Source of the DNA: Bretschneidera sinensis
Taxonomy: Eukaryota; Streptophyta; Magnoliopsida; Brassicales; Akaniaceae
Reading direction: 5' to 3'
DNA length: 64,000 bases
Assembly: GCA_023935145.1 (NCBI GenBank)
Contig: CM043698.1
Span: forward strand, 74,137,001 to 74,201,000
Part shown: one piece after another, positions 31,739-43,113 of the stretch
How the letters are laid out: each line of letters opens with the position of its first letter
Numbering within the stretch: position 1 is the first letter of the stretch
The notes under the pieces: model-generated
Databases searched by the model: none
The model's input: the letters and a program-made list of their open reading frames with translations, nothing else
Told to the model about the DNA's origin: nothing
Made by a program: the position numbers and the translations under genes

Positions 31739-33964
31739 ATGGCACAAGAAAATTTGAAAGATGTAAATGTCATTGTGACCCGAAGTGGTAAGTCACTATA
31801 CATCCCAGCAATAAAAAAACCCGAGGATGTGAGAAAGGGTCAAACTAGTAATGAAGCCGAGTTGCCTGAAGACCCTGAAGTGACCAAAAGTCCTGTTAAG
31901 GCCCCATTCCCTCAAGCCTTAAAGTCCAACAAGAAAAATCTGGAAATAAATAATGAAATCCTTGAGAACTTAAGGCAAGTGAAACTTAATCTTCCTCTTT
32001 TGCATGTAATTAAACAAGTCCCTACCTATGTAAAAGTTCTCAAAGATTTATGCACAATTAAGAGGAAACACCGTGTCAAGAAAACAACATTCCTAACTGA
32101 GCAAGTTAGTGCACTAATTGAGCAAAGAATTCCCTCGAAATACAAGGATTCGGGCTGTCCTACCATTGCTTGCAACATTGAAAATCATGAGGTTGGACAA
32201 GCCTTACTAGATCTAGGAGCTAGTGTAAACCTGATGGCATTTTTCATTTACTTACAGCTAGGGTTAGGAGAAATCAAACCAACCGGCGTGGTATTGCAAT
32301 TGGCTGACCGATCAGTCAAAGTACCCCGAGGTGTAGTAGAGGATATTTTGATTCAAATTGATAAATTTTATTATCTTGTTGATTTCTTAATTCTTGATAC
32401 TACTTCTGCTATTGACACTAACTCTAAAATCCCTTTGATTTTGGGTAGACATTTTCTTGCTACTGCAAATGCTCTAATAAATTGTAGGAATGGACTCATG
32501 AAGCTGTCCTTTGGAAACATGACCCTTGAAGTAAATATTTTTAATGTTGCAAAACAGCCCAAAGATGAGGATGAAAACCACCAGCTTTACATGATCGAGT
32601 CACCCATCAATGAGGGAGTCCCTTTAACTCATGATTATGATCCTCTTGAAAATTTTCTTGTTAATTCTGAGATAGATTTATTTGATGATAAAACTGATAT
32701 AATTGATATCTGTGCTGTTTCTGAAAAATCTCAGGATTATGGCAATCGGGCATGGCAACCAAGGTTTGAGGAGCTGCCCGAAAGAAGCAAGATACAAGTC
32801 CCCTCAAGTGTGGAAGCACCTAAAGTCGAATTGAAGCTACTACCTAAAGGTCTAAAACATGCATTTCTCGGTCCAGGTGATACCTTTCCTGTTATTATTT
32901 CTTCTGAATTATCTGAGACCCAAAGTAAGAGATTAATTCAAACTTTAAATGCACACAAATCAGATTTAGGATGGAGTATGGCTGATTTAAAAGGAATTAA
33001 TCCCCTGATCTGCTCCCATAAAATAAATTTGGATGAAGGAACTAGTCCTCGTAGAGACCCTCAATGTAGGCTTAACCCCACTATGAAAGAAGTAGTGAAA
33101 AATGAAGTGCTGAAACTGTTAGATGAAGGTATTATATATCTCATAGCTGATAGTAAGTGGGTAAGCCCTACACAAGTCGTCCCTAAAAAGTCCGGATTCA
33201 CTCTGATAAAGAATGACCTAGGAGAGTTAGTCCCTACCAAACTTGTGACCGGGTGGCATATGTGCATTGATTATAGAAAATTAAATGTTGCCACCCGGAA
33301 AGACCACTTCCCACTCATTTTTATTGATCAAATTCTTGAGTGTGTAGCTAGTCATCTCTTTTACTGTTTTCTATATGGTTATTATGGTTATTATTAAATT
33401 GAAATTGCATTAGAAGACCAAGAAAAAACCACATTTACTTGTCTCTTTAGCACTTATGCTTTTCGTAGAATGCCATTTCGATTGTGTAATGCCCCTGCTA
33501 CTTTTCAACGCTGCATGATGAGTATTTTTAGTGATATGGTTGAAAATTGCATAGAGGTCTTTATGGATGACCTAACTATTTTTGGATCTTCATTTGAAGC
33601 ATGCTTAATGAATTTAGAAAAAGTATTAATTCGTTGTGAGGAAAAAGAATTGGTTTTAAATTGGGAAAAATGCCATTTCATGGTACTATCCGGTATTGTC
33701 TTAGGACATATTGTCTCTTCTAAAGGAATAGAGGTTGATCAATCTAAGATTGAATTAATCTCTAAATTACCTACCCCTAAGACAATAAAGGATGTGAGAT
33801 CTTTCCTTGGTCATGCTAGTTTTTATAGGAGGTTCATACAAAGCTTTTCGAACATATCTAGACTATTATGTGCCCTCTCAGTTAAAGATACCCCCTTTGA
33901 GTGGACTCAAGCTTGTCAAGAGGCCTTTAAAACGCTGATTGGCAAGTTAATTCCGCACCTATAA
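31739..33964 (+). pseudogene. D protease and RT, one stop
   Basis: Same frame as gag. The protease region has FLTEQVSALIEQRIPSKYKD, the core QALLDLGASVNLMAF (about 32195-32240) and IPLILGRHFLA. After an acidic spacer comes KLLPKGLKHAFLGPGDTFPV, then RT: WSMADLKGINPLICSHKI, CRLNPTMKEVVKNEVLKLLD, WVSPTQVVPKKSGFTL and MCIDYRKLNVATRKDHFPL. A TAA at 33395 replaces Gln. RT continues with MPFRLCNAPATFQRCMMSIF and the catalytic VFMDDLTIFG (33560), then LGHIVSSKGIEVDQSKIE and RSFLGHASFYRRFI. A frameshift follows at about 33945. Confidence 0.88.
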
Positions 33965-34686
33965 TGCAGTCACCGGATTGAACTTTACCTTTTGAAATCA
34001 TGTGTGATGCTAGTGACTACATTGTAGGTTCTATTCTTGGACAGCGAAGGGAAGGTAAACCTTTTGTCATTTACTATGCTGGTAAGACTTTAAATAGTGC
34101 TCAAATGAATTACTCTACAACTGAAAAAGAGTTGCTAGCTGTAGTATTTGCTTTAGATAAATTTCGTGCTTATTTAATTGGTTCTCCTATCCTTATTTTT
34201 ACATATCATGCAGCCCTCAAGTATCTTCTTACAAAGAAGGATGCTAAGGCACGACTAATCCGATGGATCCTTCTCTTGCAAGAATTTGATATCACCATCA
34301 AGGATAAGAAAGGAGTGGAGAACGTAGTAGCTGACCATTTATTCAAGCTCACTTTTGAGGACACTTGTGATGACATGCCAATCAAAGATGATTTTCTCGA
34401 TGAGCAATTACTCTCCATTACTTCTCTACTATGGTTTGCCCACATCGTAAATTATTTGGCTATAGGTGAGATACCTATGGATTGGAACGCTCAAGACAAG
34501 AGAAAATTCTTATATGAGGTACATAATTTTTATTGGGATGAACCCTATCTTTTCAAGCACTGCCCTGACCAAATTCTAAGGCGTTGCATCCCTAATGAAG
34601 AGATTGCGAGTGTCTTAGAATTTTGTCACTCCCAAGCTTGTGGAGGCCATTTTTCAATGAAAAAAACCGCTGTAAAAATTTTGTAG
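33965..34686 (+). pseudogene. D RNase H and start of integrase
   Basis: Frame 1 after the shift. A TGA replaces Trp at about 33979. RNase H: FEIMCDASDYIVGSILGQR (first catalytic Asp), [19 protein letters not shown] (Glu), ILIFTYHAALKYLL (the usual Asp before His has become Tyr) and ENVVADHLFKL (last Asp). The integrase zinc-binding His pair sits in FCHSQACGGHFSMKKTA (34621-34670). The frame ends at a TAG (34684-34686) where related copies have Gln. Confidence 0.82.
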
Positions 34687-35720
34687 TCTGGATTTTATTT
34701 GCCTACCTTGTTTAAAGATGCAAACACCTATTGTCGCTCATGTGAAAGGTGTCAAAAGTTAGGAGCTGTGTCTCGCAGAAATATGATGCCCTTAAACCCT
34801 ATTTTAGTGATCGAAATCTTTGATTGTTGGGGCATCGATTTCATGGGACCCTTTCCTCCTTCCTTCGGATACCAATATATCATTGTGGCAATAGATTATG
34901 TATCAAAGTGGGTAGAGGCAGCAGCTTGTCGAAACAATAATAATGGAACGGTGATTAAATTCCTTAAAGAAAATGTGTTATCTCGATTTGGTACACCACG
35001 TGCTATAATTAGTGATCGAGGTACACATTTTTGCAACCATTCGTTTGAAGTTTTAATGAAAAAATATGGGGTATTACATAAAATCTCTACTGCCTATCAT
35101 CCTCAGACTAGTGGACAAGTAGAGCTTGCTAATAGGGAGATTAAACAAATTTTAGAAAAAACAGTTAACCCCGATCGCAAAGATTGGTCTTTGAGACTAA
35201 CTGATGCACTTTAGGCTTACTGAACAGCCTTTAAAACTCCCTTAGGTATGTCGCTTATCAGCTTGTTCTTGGAAAGCCTTGCCAGTTACACGTGGAGCTC
35301 AAGCATCGAGCTTATCGGGCCATCAAGTCTTTTAATTTTGACATGGGCGAAGCAGGTAAACTTAGGAAATATCAGCTGACCGAGTTAGAAGAATTAAGAA
35401 ACGATGCTTATGAAAATTCTAGAATCTATAAGGCTAAGATGAAAGTATTCCATGACAAAAACATTTTGAGGAAAACATTTAAACCCAATGATCAGGTATT
35501 CTTATACGACTCTAGACTTCATAAGCATTCTGGAAAACTTTGGTCAAGATGGACCGACCCTTTTATAGTAAAAAATGTTTTTGAAAATGGAGCGGTAGAA
35601 ATTGAGGATACTAGATGGTCGGGTCTTTAAAGTAAACGGTCAACGACTTAAGATCTTAATCAATAGACAAAATCCGGAAGTGGAAGACATTCCGCTTATG
35701 GATCCGGTCTATTCACCTTG
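34687..35720 (+). pseudogene. D integrase, broken
   Basis: Cys pair [11 protein letters not shown] (34735). Catalytic Asp 1 in [16 protein letters not shown] (34827), Asp 2 in [11 protein letters not shown] (about 35010) and Glu in [14 protein letters not shown] (35120-35160): the DDE triad is complete. TAG (35212) and TGA (35221) replace Trp and Arg of the conserved ALWAYRTA stretch. A frameshift near 35245 follows, then HRAYRAIKSFNFDMGEAG and the C-terminal beta-barrel region DQVFLYDSRLHKHSGKLWSR. Coding ends near 35720 in DPVYSP, five bases before E. There is no chromodomain. Confidence 0.87.
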
Positions 35721-35725
35721 ACCAC

Positions 35726-37010
35726 TGTTGTGAGTTTTAAATTACTCGCAAGCGCACGAGTCGTTTGCAGTATAGTGTTGTGCAAGTGCGAGGTTGAATC
35801 CACAGGGAATTGCGTTGTGAAAGTATATTTTCAATCTAAATTAACTCTATCTTAACCTAGTTCCGAATTTTGAATGATAATTTGCAAAACAAATTAAAAC
35901 TAAATTAAATTGATTTTAAAACTAATAATAAAAAGCACTAAGGTTTCCTAATCCACCCCACCGAAGTTAAGCATACATGTTCTAAAAATATAGCCTATCA
36001 AAACATTCTATGAATCAAACTATAAGACAAAAAACAAAGAATATCCCAACTAAACCAAAAGCACCCTATGTATCCGCTCTTAACAAATCACAAAGGGAAT
36101 CCAATTTAATCGAAAAGCATTCAATGTATCCATCAGATGAAACACAAAGAAAATCCAACAGACAATTTAAACTCAATCAATTATAAGATTAACTCAAATA
36201 ATTGACAGAACATTTATACTAAAAATTGTCAGATTTGTACAAGCAAATCTGAACTACTACGCCAAACAACGGCGGGGCTTCATCTTCAACCTTAGCTGAA
36301 GAGTCTAGCCACTCATAACTATAAAACTATAATAAAAAGTGCTAAACATTTAAACTAAAACAACTGAATATAAAGAAATAAATAAATAACTTTACATGGG
36401 AGAAATTCCACTCGCTGACGGGCGGCACTTCCCCTCGTGGTAGCAATGCCTTCGGGATCCACCAGAATGCTAGCGGACGTCCACCGGTAAACACCAAAGT
36501 GGCTCAGGAATTGTACACTGAATGATGAAGTGGAGTGGGTCTTATATAGGCAAATACCACAAGTGGAATGTGTTTCCAATCCGATGTGGGATGTGGGATA
36601 TAGAAATTTGTTTCCAACCAATGTGGGATGTTGGATTTAAGTCTTCACATGCCCTTCAAAACTTCTGTTCATGCTGAAATCCCGCACAGCCCGCACAGCC
36701 TGACCTTTGTCTACTAAAACGGCCATAACTTTCTGTAGAAAAATCATTTTTACGAGCCGTAAAATTCTCTAGAAAATAGACTTCTGGATCTTTCTAAGCA
36801 TATATGGCTCATATCCTGGTTCTTCTTGAATCAATACAGTTTAATTTTCAAAGATGATTGATCTGTACGGGCAATTCTGGCAATTTTAGTGAAACTCCTT
36901 TCCCAGTGCTTGTAAACCTGAAAAACAACGAAAACAACTCAAAGTAACAAATTCCTAAGCTAACAAATGTAAATTAGAGGGCCAAAATATGCAATATTTG
37001 GCACTCATCA
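35726..37010 (-). repeat. 3' LTR of E
   Basis: Plus strand TGTTGTGAGTTTTAAATTAC to GGCACTCATCA. TATA box CCTATATAAGACCC on the minus strand (36553-36540). It has T or A where the partner LTR has C or G at several CG sites, a sign of cytosine decay since insertion. Confidence 0.95.
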
Positions 37011-38273
37011 AATACCCCCAAACTTACAATTTGCTAGTCCCTTAGCAAAACGAAATAAAAGACTCAATGAAAAACAAAGAACATAAAGATAAAGTCATCA
37101 CTCATGGTATCCAAAAATTTAAGGAGCACACATCACCATGATATTCATTCATAAGCAAGCTTAAAAAGGTAAACCCATCTTCGCAATGAATAGAAATGTT
37201 AAAATCTAATTACTTACAAAAGGCAGGATAAGGCATCACAAGCTTGAATCAGTGTAAGGTGAATTAGCATATAAAAATGAAGCTTCCAAGTAACTCTAAT
37301 GTGTAAGGTCTCCATGTCTCAAGATACACCGAATTTCCCATCAAAAATGAACGACAAAGGCATAGTATTTTTTTTTTTAATAAGGCACGACTATGTTTAG
37401 TTCCCTTAAGCTTTCTAATTGACCCATGTAGCGAGTGTTAAGTCAATGACTCCCAAACCAGGTGGTTTTAGGGCATTAGGTGTAAAGACACCCCTAAGGA
37501 CTTACTAACTCGAGTCAAAAAGGCTACGAAATTAAACCGACCTTAATATTACCAAGCAAAATTCCACCTTTTGACGTGAACACTCACTGCTTACTGAGGC
37601 AAGAGGTCCAGTTACTCAGCGAAAAGTTTATTGATAATTTTTTTTTTTTTTTATATTTTCCTATGCCCAAGAGTTCATCTAACAAGTCATCCAGTTTCAG
37701 TTAAGATAAGGAAAAATACACATTAAAATCACATGTCATACCTCACATAATTTGTGCTAATGTGCTCGTGTTAGATTAGATCAAACATGTGAATTCTCAA
37801 AATTCCTAAAGTAAGTAACTAAATTTTAAAAATTTATCACCAGATCATGTGTTCAAAATGTTAAGCTCACCAATGACATCACATCACAGAAAATGTTTAG
37901 ATCAACTAAAATTTCACGATAACATGAGCATGCATTTATCTCTATGACGAAAAGACAACAAATTAGGACAAAGTGTGTGATGTGTCTCCCATACCCCCAA
38001 ACTTAAATTACACATTGACCCCAATGTATGACTAATATGGAAAGAGCTGACCTGAGATCTGGAGAACTATCTGGACTGGTATGGCTCATAGCATACGCCC
38101 AAACTTGAACTGAAGTACGCTTTGTCCCTGAAAAATAAAAACTGGAAAACAAAAAAAAACTGTAAACAAACATTAATCATAAAAATGCGAAATAATAAAT
38201 AAACAAAAGAAAAGATAAGCTGTGGGGTGCCTCCCATGAGCGCTAAGTTTAACGTCTTCAGCCAGACCCAACA
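37011..38273 (-). other. 3' UTR of E
   Basis: Minus strand: GGCTGAAGACGTTAAAC directly after the ORF stop (38257-38241), hairpin ACATTG/CAATGT (38027-38012), AAGTTTGGGGGTATGGG (about 38003-37987), the ACACGAGCACATTAGCACA block (about 37765), one copy of the CTCTTGCCTCAGTAAGC block (37600-37580), GGGGTGTCTTTACACC (near 37485) and AAGTTTGGGGGTAT next to the LTR (37025-37011), which is the priming tract. Not coding. Confidence 0.78.
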
Positions 38274-39977
38274 TTAGCAAACAGGCCCAACTAAGCTCTC
38301 CACCATCTGATCAATAAATAGGAATGGAAAATGATCAGGCCTAGTGGCAGCATTCAATTTATGGTAGTCTAGACACTTTCTCCATCTTGACTGCACTCGA
38401 GTTGGAACCAACTCGTTATCTTTATTTACTACCGTCAATTTAGCACGTTTGGGCACGACTTTAATCAGGCTCACCCCCTTGTTATCAGAGATGGGATAAA
38501 TGATCCCTGCCTCTAACAGCTTAATATTTTCTGCCCTCACAACCTCTTGCATAGCAGGGTTGAGCCTTCTTTGTGGCTCCCTCCATGGCTTGGCATTCTC
38601 CTCCAACTGTATCATGTACGTCACCACCGAGGGGCTGATCCCCTTGACATCCTCAATAGTCCAGCCTATAGCTTCCTTATGCTCTCTTAAGACGTCAAAT
38701 AATTTCTCCTCTAGAGCATCACCCAAATCGGAAGGTATAATCATAGGCAAACTGTCGGCTGAACCTAGGAACTTATACTTAATATTATATGGAAAAGGCT
38801 TAAGTTCCTTCTTGGGGGTTTCAGGTGCGACGGTCTCCTCCTTCTCATTGCTTTCTCGAGGATCAGACTCCAAAATGACATTTACTTCATCGAGTAACTT
38901 ATCTAAGCCCAAGTCCTCTCCAAAGTGAGCAAAGCATGCCTCCAAGGGATCCTCAATACGGGATTCATCCATAGTCTCCTCTGTCCTACTACTCTCCCGA
39001 GGAGTAGACTCCACAATAGTATTTGCTTGCTCAAGTAACTTATCTAAATCCAAATCCTCTTCAAACTGAGCAAAGCATGCCTCTATAATGTCCTCAGACT
39101 TCCCTTCTTTCTTGGGTACTTGTAGTCTCTCAGGGTAAGGTGCTTTAGGTAAAAACGACCTAGAGAGATCCTTAATAATACGAGTGGCTGTAGATGGCTC
39201 AGCATCTCTCTTCTCATTGTTGCCACTCTCTTGCCCTTGGTGCAGAGCAGGGTTCTCTTCCACTTGATTGTCCACTTGTCTCCCAAACAAGTATGGGACA
39301 GTTGATTGCACTTGTTCCTGCCAATGCATTGGAGTTGAAGAATTTCCCACCGCAAACTGTTCCTTTGGGTTAGGCTCAGATTGATTGGGGAACTCTTCTT
39401 CCTCTCCTTCACCCATGTAACTTGCGATTTGATCAACTTGACTCTCTAGTGTGGCAATCGCTTGGGTGTTTTCTATTGTTGCACTCATCATTTCACTCAT
39501 AGATTGGCTAGTCGTTTTCATGAAATCATTGAGAGCGTCCTCCAATGACTGTGAAACCGACGCTGGCGCTTGAATGGGAGCTTGGTAAGCGGGTGATGGT
39601 GCTGGATAAGCTGAGTGACTGTAACTTGGAATTGGTGGAGGAAATTTGGGAGTGTAAGGGGCTCCTCCCTGATTCATCAGTTGGTTCTGCTCCCATGAAA
39701 AATTAGAGTGGTCCCACCACCTTGGATTGTATGTTTCGGAGTAAGATCCATTTGATTGCCAACAACAGTCATTGAAAGCATTCATTTGTTCCATAGGATA
39801 CTCGGCATAAGTCGGCATTGATGGGCAATTCTGTGCTAGATGCATGGGACTAGCACAGATGGAACAACTTTCAACATTGAAAGTGTTGGCAGCATTGAGG
39901 GACGGGCCGGTCATTTTAATGAAATCCTTGAGGGCATCCTCTAAAGACTGTGAAACCGGCGCTGGATTCATCCACAT
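38274..39977 (-). CDS. E fused ORF: Gag C-terminus joined to the RT N-terminal region
   Basis: 567 codons from ATG 39977 (MWMNPAPVSQSLEDALKDF) with no stop. Order: SLEDALKDFIKMTGPS; knuckle CSICASPMHLAQNCP (residues 36-50); YNPRWWDHSNFSWEQN; a Pro/Tyr-rich stretch; a second SLEDALNDFMKTTSQS; an Asn/Gln-rich linker; two copies of EACFAxFxEDLxLDKLL (about residues 295 and 345); then KPFPYNIKYKFLGSADSLPM, IGWTIEDVKGISPSVVTYMI and PTRVQSRWRKCLDYHKLNAA. It ends shortly before the RT catalytic motif. The capsid half of Gag, the protease core and RT catalysis are absent. It may be an RNA-binding Gag-like product, or simply kept open by recent insertion. Confidence 0.8.
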   Translation of the reverse strand: MWMNPAPVSQSLEDALKDFIKMTGPSLNAANTFNVESCSICASPMHLAQNCPSMPTYAEYPMEQMNAFNDCCWQSNGSYSETYNPRWWDHSNFSWEQNQLMNQGGAPYTPKFPPPIPSYSHSAYPAPSPAYQAPIQAPASVSQSLEDALNDFMKTTSQSMSEMMSATIENTQAIATLESQVDQIASYMGEGEEEEFPNQSEPNPKEQFAVGNSSTPMHWQEQVQSTVPYLFGRQVDNQVEENPALHQGQESGNNEKRDAEPSTATRIIKDLSRSFLPKAPYPERLQVPKKEGKSEDIIEACFAQFEEDLDLDKLLEQANTIVESTPRESSRTEETMDESRIEDPLEACFAHFGEDLGLDKLLDEVNVILESDPRESNEKEETVAPETPKKELKPFPYNIKYKFLGSADSLPMIIPSDLGDALEEKLFDVLREHKEAIGWTIEDVKGISPSVVTYMIQLEENAKPWREPQRRLNPAMQEVVRAENIKLLEAGIIYPISDNKGVSLIKVVPKRAKLTVVNKDNELVPTRVQSRWRKCLDYHKLNAATRPDHFPFLFIDQMVESLVGPVC

Positions 39978-40097
39978 GATTTTTTTTTTAATTAAATTAA
40001 TTTTTTTTAATTTTTTATTTTTTTAAAAAAAATTGATAACTAACTAATAGAAAAATAAAATCAATTCAGACCAAAAATTTTCACAAACAAAACAATT

Positions 40098-40116
40098 CCC
40101 CTGCAACGGCGCCAAA
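40098..40116 (-). promoter_or_regulatory. Primer binding site of E (tRNA-Asp)
   Basis: The plus strand CCCCTGCAACGGCGCCAAA equals the tRNA-Asp 3' end with one mismatch. The leader to the ATG (39978-40097) is only 120 bases and T/A-rich, much shorter than in the other elements. Confidence 0.9.
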
Positions 40117-40120
40117 AACT

Positions 40121-41405
40121 TGTTGTGAGTTTTAAATTACTCGCAAGCGCACGAGTCGTTTGCAGTATAGCGTTGTGCAAGTGCGAGGTCGAATCCACAG
40201 GGAATTGCGTTGTGAAAGTATATTTTCAATCTAAATTAACTCTATCTTAACCTAGTTCCGAATTTTGAATGATAATTTGCAAAACAAATTAAAACTAAAT
40301 TAAATTGATTTTAAAACTAATAATAAAAAGCACTAAGGTTTCCGAATCCACCCCACCGAAGTTAAGCATACATGTTCTAAAAATATAGCCTATCAAAACA
40401 TTCTATGAATCCAACTATAAGACAAAAAACAAAGAATATCCCAACTAAACCAAAAGCACCCGATGTATCCGCTCTTAACAAATCACAAAGGGAATCCAAT
40501 TTAATCGAAAAGCATTCAATGTATCCATCAGATGAAACACAAAGAAAATCCAACAGACAATTTAAACTCAATCAATTATAAGATTAACTCAAATAATTGA
40601 CAGAACATTTATACTAAAAATTGTCAGATTTGTACAAGCAAATCTGAACTACTACGCCAAACAACGGCGGGGCTTCATCTTCAACCTTAACTGAAGAGTC
40701 TAGCCACTCATAACTATAAAACTATAATAAAAAGTGCTAAACATTTAAACTAAAACAACTGAATATAAAGAAATAAATAAACAACTTTACATGGGAGAAA
40801 TTCCACTCGCTGACGGGCGGCGCTTCCCCTCGTGGTAGCAATGCCTTCGGGATCCACCAGAATGCTAGCGGACGTCCACCGGTAAACACCAAAGTGGCTC
40901 AGGAATTGTACACTGAATGATGAAGTGGAGTGGGTCTTATATAGGCAAACACCACAAGTGGAATGTGTTTCCAATCCGATGTGGGATGTGGGATATAGAA
41001 ATTTGTTTCCAACCAATGTGGGATGTTGGATTTAAGTCTTCACATGCCCTTCAAAACTTCTGTTCACGCTGAAATCCCGCACAGCCCGCACAGCCTGACC
41101 TTTGTCTACTAAAACGGCCATAACTTTCTGTAGAAAAATCATTTTTACGAGCCGTAAAATTCTCTAGAAAATAGACTTCTGGATCTTTCTAAGCATATAT
41201 GGCTCATATCCTGGTTCTTCTTGAATCAATACAGTTTAATTTTCAAAGATGATTGACCTGTACGGGCAATTCTGGCAATTTTAGTGAAACTCCTTTCCCA
41301 GTGCTTGTAAACCTGAAAAACAACGAAAACAACTCAAAGTAACAAATTCCTAAGCTAACAAATGTAAATTAGAGGGCCAAAATATGCAATATTTGGCACT
41401 CATCA
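40121..41405 (-). repeat. 5' LTR of E
   Basis: 1285 bp, same length as its partner and about 99% alike. It shares with the Athila LTRs only the start pattern TGATRAGTGC, AATATT, CATATTT, GCCC, TAATTTACAT; the body is unrelated by eye. Confidence 0.95.
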
Positions 41406-41410
41406 ACCAC

Positions 41411-43113
41411 ACAACAAAGGTACATTTTTATTTTATTTTATTTTTTTGTTCTGTTTTTAATTAATTCAATCTTAATTATTAGTTTTTAGTTTAATTTAAA
41501 TTTTTAGGATTATTTTTTTCATTATTTTTTGGTGACTTTATTTTTCTCTTTCATTTGGCAAAAAAAACAAAAAAAAAACTCAACATTTTTCTGGTGAGAA
41601 AAAGCCCAACAGCAGTCCAGGCCCAGCCTGCGCTGCAATTCATCTGGTGGTGCACCATCTTCAGCACCTGTGCACTTGTGCTTACATAGGGAGTTTCCTT
41701 TACTCTCTCTTTTACATTGAGGACAATGCACTTTTTAATTTGGGGGTGGAGGAAACATATTTCTTTTTCATTAAATTGTTTGGTGTTACTTTCCCTTACC
41801 TTTTGTTTTTAGCATGCTTTGTGTTTTCCTTGGATGTAATTCATATGTCAATGATATAAGCTTAATTGGGATAATATACAGTATTTAGAAGAAGTTAAAT
41901 TTTGTTTTGGTTTGAGAATAATTTAAGTGTCAATTTTAATTTGGTTAGAGACTCTAGTTTGTGGTAAGATTATATGATTAATCTAAAGCATTTAGAGAAG
42001 TTTTATGTGTGATTACCTTATGAATACTTTTACGGTCTCGACAAGCTCAGAACTTATTTGATAATCACTCGAGGTGAATTCTTAGAATGCACACTACTTA
42101 GGATATGATATAGGCCATTTTTGAACCGTTTGAGCCTTTCAAACCTACCCTTGCAATATGTATCACTACTCACCTATTTGAGCCTTTTTCTTGAAAAATA
42201 ATTTGAGCCTTGCTTCTTTCAAAAACCCTATTTACTTATCATCATGAGCCTAAAAATATTTTATCCTTACCTTACTTTTAAAAGAACTTAGTTGTACACA
42301 TTTTTGAGAAGCACTCAAGAGGAGCAAGGATGGAAATATGAAAAACCATAACCCAAGTATATTAAAGAAGATAAGTTGGGGGTTGTGGAAAAGGAAAGAA
42401 AAAGAAAAGGATAAAAAATGAGGTGAATGGGTATTTACTAAAAACAGAAAAGAAAATAGAAAAAGAGGAGAAGTATGGCAAAGAAAAAGGAAAGAAAAAG
42501 AAAAGAAAAATGGTGACTTATCAAGAGATATACTCTTATAAAAAAATGGTTGAAATAGTTGAGCATTGAAGTAAAGTTATCTAGTGCTTAAAAGTGGTTG
42601 TGTTTAAAGCTAAGAGATTAAGTTCTTTTACTTGCAAATCCTTCCCGTTCTTCCTTAACCTTTACCTTGGCCTAACATTATAAGCTTATTAAAGACCCAT
42701 TGATCCAATGAAGTGTGATTTTTCTACAATAGTGGAGAATGATTTGAAAAATAAGCCTATGGAGCTTGTTTATGTGATTGATGTCACACAACTTGTTATG
42801 ATTTTAGAGGCCAAGACTTGTATTCATGAATGTTGTGTATAAAATCATCTGGATGTTCGGATTAATGGACTATGGTAAGACGGATGATAAGAGTCAATAA
42901 CGATTTTAAGATTGATGCTTGGATTACTTTTAGACTTAAGTGATATTTAATGATTCTACGTGCTGCATATTATGTGCAATTTCTGAGACAAAAATGTGAA
43001 TTGTTCATTGTTTAACACTAGCATTGCTCTGCCTTGTTTTGATTTCTACCATAGAATTCATCTATCATTTCGCTTGAATTGCTAGGGACTAGCAATAAGC
43101 TAGTTGGGGGTTG
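41411..43113 (+). other. 3' UTR of D
   Basis: Resumes D after E. T-rich to 41530; CAGTCCAGGCCCAGCCTG near 41612; a CATTG/CAATG hairpin (41714-41728) followed by TTTAATTTGGGGGTGG; then A-rich purine stretches (42400-42540); and AGCTAGTTGGGGGTTG (43098-43113), the likely plus-strand primer before the LTR. I find no ORF of a known kind, and no env-like gene. Confidence 0.7.

Larger units (their letters stand above)
35726..41405 (-). mobile_element. Element E: recent non-autonomous Athila-related element
   Basis: Two 1285-bp LTRs (35726-37010 and 40121-41405) that differ at about eleven positions by eye, with exact TSD ACCAC at 35721-35725 and 41406-41410. Minus-strand order: LTR, Asp primer site, one clean 567-codon ORF, 3' UTR, LTR. 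It has no protease core, RT catalytic domain, RNase H or integrase, so it must have moved with proteins from another element. Its 3' UTR is of the Ath-1/Ath-3 type, although its LTR body is different. Confidence 0.93.
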
